Below, piece after piece: positions 60,312 through 64,000 of a DNA stretch of 64,000 nucleotides. Origin of the DNA: Flavobacteriaceae bacterium (GTDB lineage Bacteria; Bacteroidota; Bacteroidia; Flavobacteriales; Flavobacteriaceae); assembly GCA_013214065.1 (NCBI GenBank), contig JABSPK010000017.1:1-64000 (forward strand). Reading direction: 5' to 3'. Under the pieces are notes generated by a model. That model saw only the letters and a list, made by a program, of their open reading frames with translations, did no database searches and had not been told where the DNA came from. Position numbers and translations under genes: made by a program. Within the stretch, counting starts at the first letter, position 1. Each line of letters begins with the position of its first letter.

Positions 60312-61352
60312 TCAAACCGATTCCTTTTCGGGTATATTCCTGATCTTACGTTCCCAATCCCAAGCCGAACGCATCGCATCATCAAGGGTTGAATTCGCCT
60401 TCCATCCCAAAACCTGATTGGCTTTGGTGGTATCGGCATAGGCTTGGATCACATCACCAGCCCTTCTTGGGGCAACGCGATAGTTCAAGGTATCACCGGA
60501 TACTTTTTCGAAGCTTTGGATGACCTCGAGTACCGAACTTCCGGTACCGGTCCCCAAATTGAAGACTTCATAATTGCCTTCGTGCTTTCCGTCCAAAAGT
60601 CTTTGCAAGGCCACTACGTGTGCCCGGGCCACATCCACCACATGGATGTAATCACGGATACAGGTCCCATCATTGGTCGGATAATCATCCCCGAAAACCG
60701 ATAGTTGCTCGCGTAAGCCAGCCGCGGTCTGGGTAATGAACGGAACCAGGTTTTGCGGAACCCCCAAAGGTAATTCCCCGATCTCCGCACTTGGATGCGC
60801 TCCTATCGGATTGAAATAGCGCAAGGCGATGGCCGATAATTGCGGGTTGACCTTACAGGTATCTTGAATGATCTCTTCACCCACCTGTTTGGTATTGCCA
60901 TAAGGTGATTCTGCAGGTTTTACCGGGGCGTTTTCCGTGATGGGCATCACATCGGCCTGACCGTAAACCGTACAGGACGAGCTGAAGATGAAATTGGCAT
61001 TGCCCTTCTTCGTCAATTCTTGTAAAATATATACCAAGACCCCTAGGTTGTTTTCATAATAGAGTAGTGGATTGCCCACGCTCTCCCCTACCGCCTTAGA
61101 AGCGGCAAAATGGATGACCCCTTCCAAATCACTGTGTCGGGCAAAAAAATCCTGCACCGCAGGCTTGTCACGAAGATCCATTTTTTCGAAAAGTGGCCGG
61201 ATGCCGGTAATCGCTTCGATGCCGTCAAGAACATCTTCGGAAGAGTTCGATAGATTGTCGATCGCAACTACTTCGAAACCTTCTTTTTGTAATTCTACTA
61301 CGGTGTGGGATCCTATGAAGCCCAATCCGCCTGTTACCAATACTTTTTGCAT
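60312..61352 (-). CDS. galE: UDP-glucose 4-epimerase
   Basis: 346 residues, short-chain dehydrogenase type. VTGGLGFIGSHTVVEL is the NAD-binding loop; HFAASKAVGESV, SSSCTVYGQ and the catalytic Tyr151-x-x-x-Lys155 in SPYGNTK are present, and ALRYFNPIGAHPSAEIGE is specific to GalE. It interconverts UDP-glucose and UDP-galactose. It follows the DegT-type aminotransferase gene by only 2 bases, which suggests a shared role in surface polysaccharide or LPS sugar synthesis. Confidence 0.95.
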   Translation of the reverse strand: MQKVLVTGGLGFIGSHTVVELQKEGFEVVAIDNLSNSSEDVLDGIEAITGIRPLFEKMDLRDKPAVQDFFARHSDLEGVIHFAASKAVGESVGNPLLYYENNLGVLVYILQELTKKGNANFIFSSSCTVYGQADVMPITENAPVKPAESPYGNTKQVGEEIIQDTCKVNPQLSAIALRYFNPIGAHPSAEIGELPLGVPQNLVPFITQTAAGLREQLSVFGDDYPTNDGTCIRDYIHVVDVARAHVVALQRLLDGKHEGNYEVFNLGTGTGSSVLEVIQSFEKVSGDTLNYRVAPRRAGDVIQAYADTTKANQVLGWKANSTLDDAMRSAWDWERKIRNIPEKESV

Positions 61353-61354
61353 TA

Positions 61355-62509
61355 TTATCCGTTTACAAAGTCTATAACCAGTTTGGTAATGAATCCGATT
61401 TGTTCGTCATCCAACTCCGTATGCATCGGCAGCGAGATGACTTCCTCGACCAACTGGTTGGTCACCGGAAAGTCGTCTTCATTGTAGCGCTCATCCACAT
61501 AGGCCTTCTGCTTGTGAAGGGGAATGGGATAATACACTCCACATGGAACGCCATTTTCGTTCAAATGTTGCACCAACTTGTCTCTTTTTTCCTTCATTAT
61601 ACGCAGTGTATATTGGTGGAACACATGACAATCGCATTGTTCACAGATACCATCACAGCCGTTGACGGTTTTCGGTACGGTAATATTGGGTTGTCCTGTA
61701 AAAGCCATGGAGTATTTTCTGGCAGCCGCTCGCCGTTTGGCATTGTAGGAATCCAGATGGGGCAGTTTTGCCCTCAAGACAGCCGCTTGCAACGAATCCA
61801 ATCGCGAGTTTACCCCGACCACATCGTGATGGTAGCGCTTGTACATGCCATGGTTGACCATACCGCGGATCGTATGGGCCAAATCGTCATCATTGGTAAA
61901 TATGGCCCCACCATCACCATAGCACCCGAGGTTCTTGGATGGAAAAAAAGAAGTGGAGGCTACATGCCCGATCGTCCCTGATTTCTGCTTGCTTCCGTCA
62001 GCGAAGGTGTGCGTTGCCCCGATACCCTGGGCATTATCTTCGATAACGTATAACCCGTGTTTTTCGGCCAATGCCATAATCGCATCCATATTCGCACATT
62101 GTCCGAAGAGGTGTACGGGAACGATGGCCTTGGTCTTTGGGGTTATCGCCTTTTCAATGGCCTTTGGGTCGATATTAAAGGTGTCGGGTTCGACATCGAC
62201 CAGTACCGGTGTCAATCGCAACAAGCCAATGACCTCAACGGTGGCCGCAAAGGTGAAATCTGCGGTAATCACCTCGTCACCAGGCTCCAGACCGAGTCCC
62301 ATCATACAAATCTGTAGGGCATCCGTACCATTGGCACAGGGAATTACATGTTTCACCCCCAAATAATCTTCCAGTTCTTTTTGAAAGGCATGTACCACTG
62401 GCCCATTGATAAAAGCGGATGATTCCATAATTTCTGAAAACGAACGGTTTACTTCTTCACGGATCCCTTCGTATTGACCCTTGAGGTCGACCATTTGTAT
62501 TTTTTTCAT
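61355..62509 (-). CDS. DegT/DnrJ/EryC1-type nucleotide-sugar aminotransferase
   Basis: 384 residues from the ATG at 62509 (MKKIQMVDLKGQY). CANGTDALQICMMGLGLEPG, AIVPVHLFGQCANMDAI, VIEDNAQGIGA and FFPSKNLGCYGDGGA (PLP Lys192) are the family motifs. Homologues such as WbpE/WlbC transfer an amino group to 3-keto nucleotide sugars for O-antigen. A short Cys-rich insert (CDGICEQCDCHVFHQY) near residues 284-299 is notable. It is upstream of galE and divergent from waaA. Confidence 0.88.
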   Translation of the reverse strand: MKKIQMVDLKGQYEGIREEVNRSFSEIMESSAFINGPVVHAFQKELEDYLGVKHVIPCANGTDALQICMMGLGLEPGDEVITADFTFAATVEVIGLLRLTPVLVDVEPDTFNIDPKAIEKAITPKTKAIVPVHLFGQCANMDAIMALAEKHGLYVIEDNAQGIGATHTFADGSKQKSGTIGHVASTSFFPSKNLGCYGDGGAIFTNDDDLAHTIRGMVNHGMYKRYHHDVVGVNSRLDSLQAAVLRAKLPHLDSYNAKRRAAARKYSMAFTGQPNITVPKTVNGCDGICEQCDCHVFHQYTLRIMKEKRDKLVQHLNENGVPCGVYYPIPLHKQKAYVDERYNEDDFPVTNQLVEEVISLPMHTELDDEQIGFITKLVIDFVNG

Positions 62510-62598
62510 ACGCGCATCTTGTTTGGCAAAATTAACAATAAGCGGGCGTACGCTCCACAATACTTGAAAGAAATGTAATTTAGCGGCGATTCCGATAC

Positions 62599-63834
62599 AT
62601 GTATATTATCTATTCCATCTTGACCCGAATCGCATCCTTGGCCCTAGGGGTCAGTGCATGGTTCAGTCCGAAAATGAAGTTGTTCACCAAAGGGCGAAAG
62701 ACGGTTTGGTCGTATTTGGAAAAAGAACGTGATCCCGAGAGGCCTTTGTTATGGATGCATGTCGCTTCTTTGGGAGAATACGAACAGGGCTTGCCCATAC
62801 TGAAGGGACTTCGGTCGTCCTATCCCGACCATCAGATCCTATTGACGTTCTTTTCCCCTTCGGGCTATGAGGTCCGGAAAAACAGTCCGTTCGCAGACCT
62901 GATCTGCTACCTTCCGCTCGATACCCTGGGTAACGCAAAATCGTTCCTACGCCTTGCTCGACCGAAATTGGCGATTTTCGTGAAATACGAAATCTGGCCC
63001 AATTATTTACGTGAACTCGACCGGCATGGCGTACCCATCGTATTGGTCTCGGCGATTTTCTCGAAACGACAGGTTTATTTCAAGCCGTGGGGGCGATTCA
63101 TGCGAAAAGCGCTCCACCGTTTCACCCATATATCCGTTCAAGATACCCCCTCTGCCCAGCTACTCCACAAGCTCGGCATACAGGAAGTTGGGATCAGTGG
63201 GGATACCCGCTTTGATCGGGTAGCTGAAGTCGCCAATGAAGCCGTTGCATTGGATTTCATGGCTTCCTTTAAAAACGGCCACAGTTGTGTGGTGGCCGGA
63301 AGCACCTGGCCCGAAGGGGAACAATTACTTGTTCCATACATCAATGCGAGTACGAAGGGGGTCAAATTCGTCATTGCCCCTCACAATATCAAAACCTCCC
63401 ATATCGATGGATTGGTTGCTTCTTTGAATAAAAAAGTAGTGCGTTATTCCGAAATGGCAGGTCGATCGATCTCGGATCATGAAGTGCTCATTATCGATAC
63501 GATAGGCTTGTTGACCAAAATCTACCGGTATGCCGATATCGCCTATGTGGGCGGCGGTTTTGTCACCGGCTTGCACAACACACTGGAACCGGCAGTTTTC
63601 GGAATCCCGATAGTCATCGGCCCCCAATTCAAGGGCTTTAAGGAAGTCGAAGATCTAGTGGCGAAAAAGGGGATCTTGGTCGTTTCCGATGCTGACCAAC
63701 TTGCAGCTACCCTGGACCGCTGCTTGGAAGATGCCCGATTTGCCCGCACAACAGGTAGCGTAAATTCCGATTACGTAAAGGAGCGTCAGGGAGCAACTGA
63801 AAAGGTACTGGCCCATGTGCAGGGGCTTATGTGA
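62599..63834 (+). CDS. waaA: 3-Deoxy-D-manno-octulosonic acid (Kdo) transferase
   Basis: 411 residues, GT30 family. The membrane-anchoring N-terminus (about residues 1-20) is followed by WMHVASLGEYEQGLPIL, which holds the catalytic Glu, then VLVSAIFSKRQVYFKPWG, VVAGSTWPEGEQLLVPYI, FVIAPHNIKT and YVGGGFVTGLHNTLEPAVFG in the C-terminal domain. It attaches Kdo to lipid A precursor on the inner leaflet. A weak -7-like TAATTTAG lies near 62576. It is divergent from the sugar aminotransferase gene. Confidence 0.93.
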   Translation: MYIIYSILTRIASLALGVSAWFSPKMKLFTKGRKTVWSYLEKERDPERPLLWMHVASLGEYEQGLPILKGLRSSYPDHQILLTFFSPSGYEVRKNSPFADLICYLPLDTLGNAKSFLRLARPKLAIFVKYEIWPNYLRELDRHGVPIVLVSAIFSKRQVYFKPWGRFMRKALHRFTHISVQDTPSAQLLHKLGIQEVGISGDTRFDRVAEVANEAVALDFMASFKNGHSCVVAGSTWPEGEQLLVPYINASTKGVKFVIAPHNIKTSHIDGLVASLNKKVVRYSEMAGRSISDHEVLIIDTIGLLTKIYRYADIAYVGGGFVTGLHNTLEPAVFGIPIVIGPQFKGFKEVEDLVAKKGILVVSDADQLAATLDRCLEDARFARTTGSVNSDYVKERQGATEKVLAHVQGLM

Positions 63835-63868
63835 TTTTTCGCTAGCTTTAGCCTCATAGACCAACCCT

Positions 63869-64000
63869 ATGGACAAACGTATTTTCAAGATTTCATTGAC
63901 CGCCGCTTTGGCGGGATTTTTATTCGGCTTCGATACCGTAGTCATCAGTGGCGCCAACCAGCCGATAAAGGAACTGTGGGGCACGAATTGGTTTTTAGGG
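63869..64000 (+). CDS. MFS sugar-porter transporter, N-terminal fragment
   Basis: 44 codons are visible before the right edge. After MDKRIFKIS comes GFLFGFDTVVISGANQ, the first-helix signature of the sugar porter family (GxLFGFDxxVISGA), as in bacterial xylose, arabinose or glucose proton symporters. It lies 34 bases after waaA. Substrate cannot be told from the fragment. Confidence 0.85.
   Translation, partial: MDKRIFKISLTAALAGFLFGFDTVVISGANQPIKELWGTNWFLG

Noticed and set aside
1-64000. CRISPR arrays, insertion sequences, integrases, prophage or rRNA operons
   Set aside because: I saw no regular spacer-repeat pattern, no transposase motif, no attachment-site duplication at either tRNA, and no rRNA sequence.

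Overview
The window looks like chromosomal housekeeping DNA of a member of the Bacteroidota, most likely a marine-type flavobacterium. Several things point there: promoters of the Bacteroidota type (TTTG, about 19 bases, TAnnTTTG) upstream of tRNA-Gln, rplM and pyrH; almost no Shine-Dalgarno sequences; families typical of the phylum (DUF6588, DUF2723, DUF5916, DUF4097, PorT-like, an S2 protein with a C-terminal extension, several ExbD copies); and moderate GC. I see no insertion sequence, prophage, CRISPR array or rRNA gene.

Layout. 1-0.95 kb: rimP-nusA (minus), with a hairpin in the rimP leader. 1-10 kb: a lipoprotein, then a five-gene minus-strand operon made of an unusual periplasmic-binding-protein/TolC fusion, a membrane fusion lipoprotein, an RND pump, a K+-channel-like protein and a DUF6588 protein. 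10-20 kb: tRNA-Gln, a GT-C type DUF2723 protein, a cysteine-free thioredoxin-like protein, a metallophosphoesterase, divergent cutC and glycosylasparaginase, and polA. 20-24 kb: small exported proteins, a 52-codon ORF beside a DUF4382-like gene, and a sulfatase.

24-30 kb: a marR gene divergent from a homogentisate-pathway operon (hpd, hmgA, fahA, a flavin reductase-like gene, a HisC-like aminotransferase). A putative operator lies on the operon promoter and a matching copy lies on the marR start codon. 30-33.7 kb: an acidic lipoprotein and a DUF5916 outer-membrane protein. 33.7-37 kb: rplM-rpsI and rpsB-tsf. 37-40 kb (minus): an ECF sigma factor, a probable HEAT-repeat anti-sigma factor and two DUF4097 proteins. 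40-47.5 kb: pyrH, frr, an MMPL/RND exporter, asnS, rpoN and a PAP2-like membrane protein.

47.5-52 kb (minus): an ExbB-type channel, a small membrane protein and two tandem ExbD pairs, followed downstream by a PorT-like barrel; tRNA-Ser(GGA) lies upstream. 52-64 kb: ansA, tatD, a retropepsin-like protein, the 2-oxoglutarate dehydrogenase E2 and E1 genes, an exported amidohydrolase, galE, a DegT-type sugar aminotransferase, waaA, and the start of a sugar-porter MFS gene.

The most unusual items are the substrate-binding/TolC fusion in the RND operon, the duplicated ExbD pairs with a conserved CxYC element, the MarR operator that overlaps its own start codon, and the 52-codon gene that shares an N-terminal motif with its neighbour.
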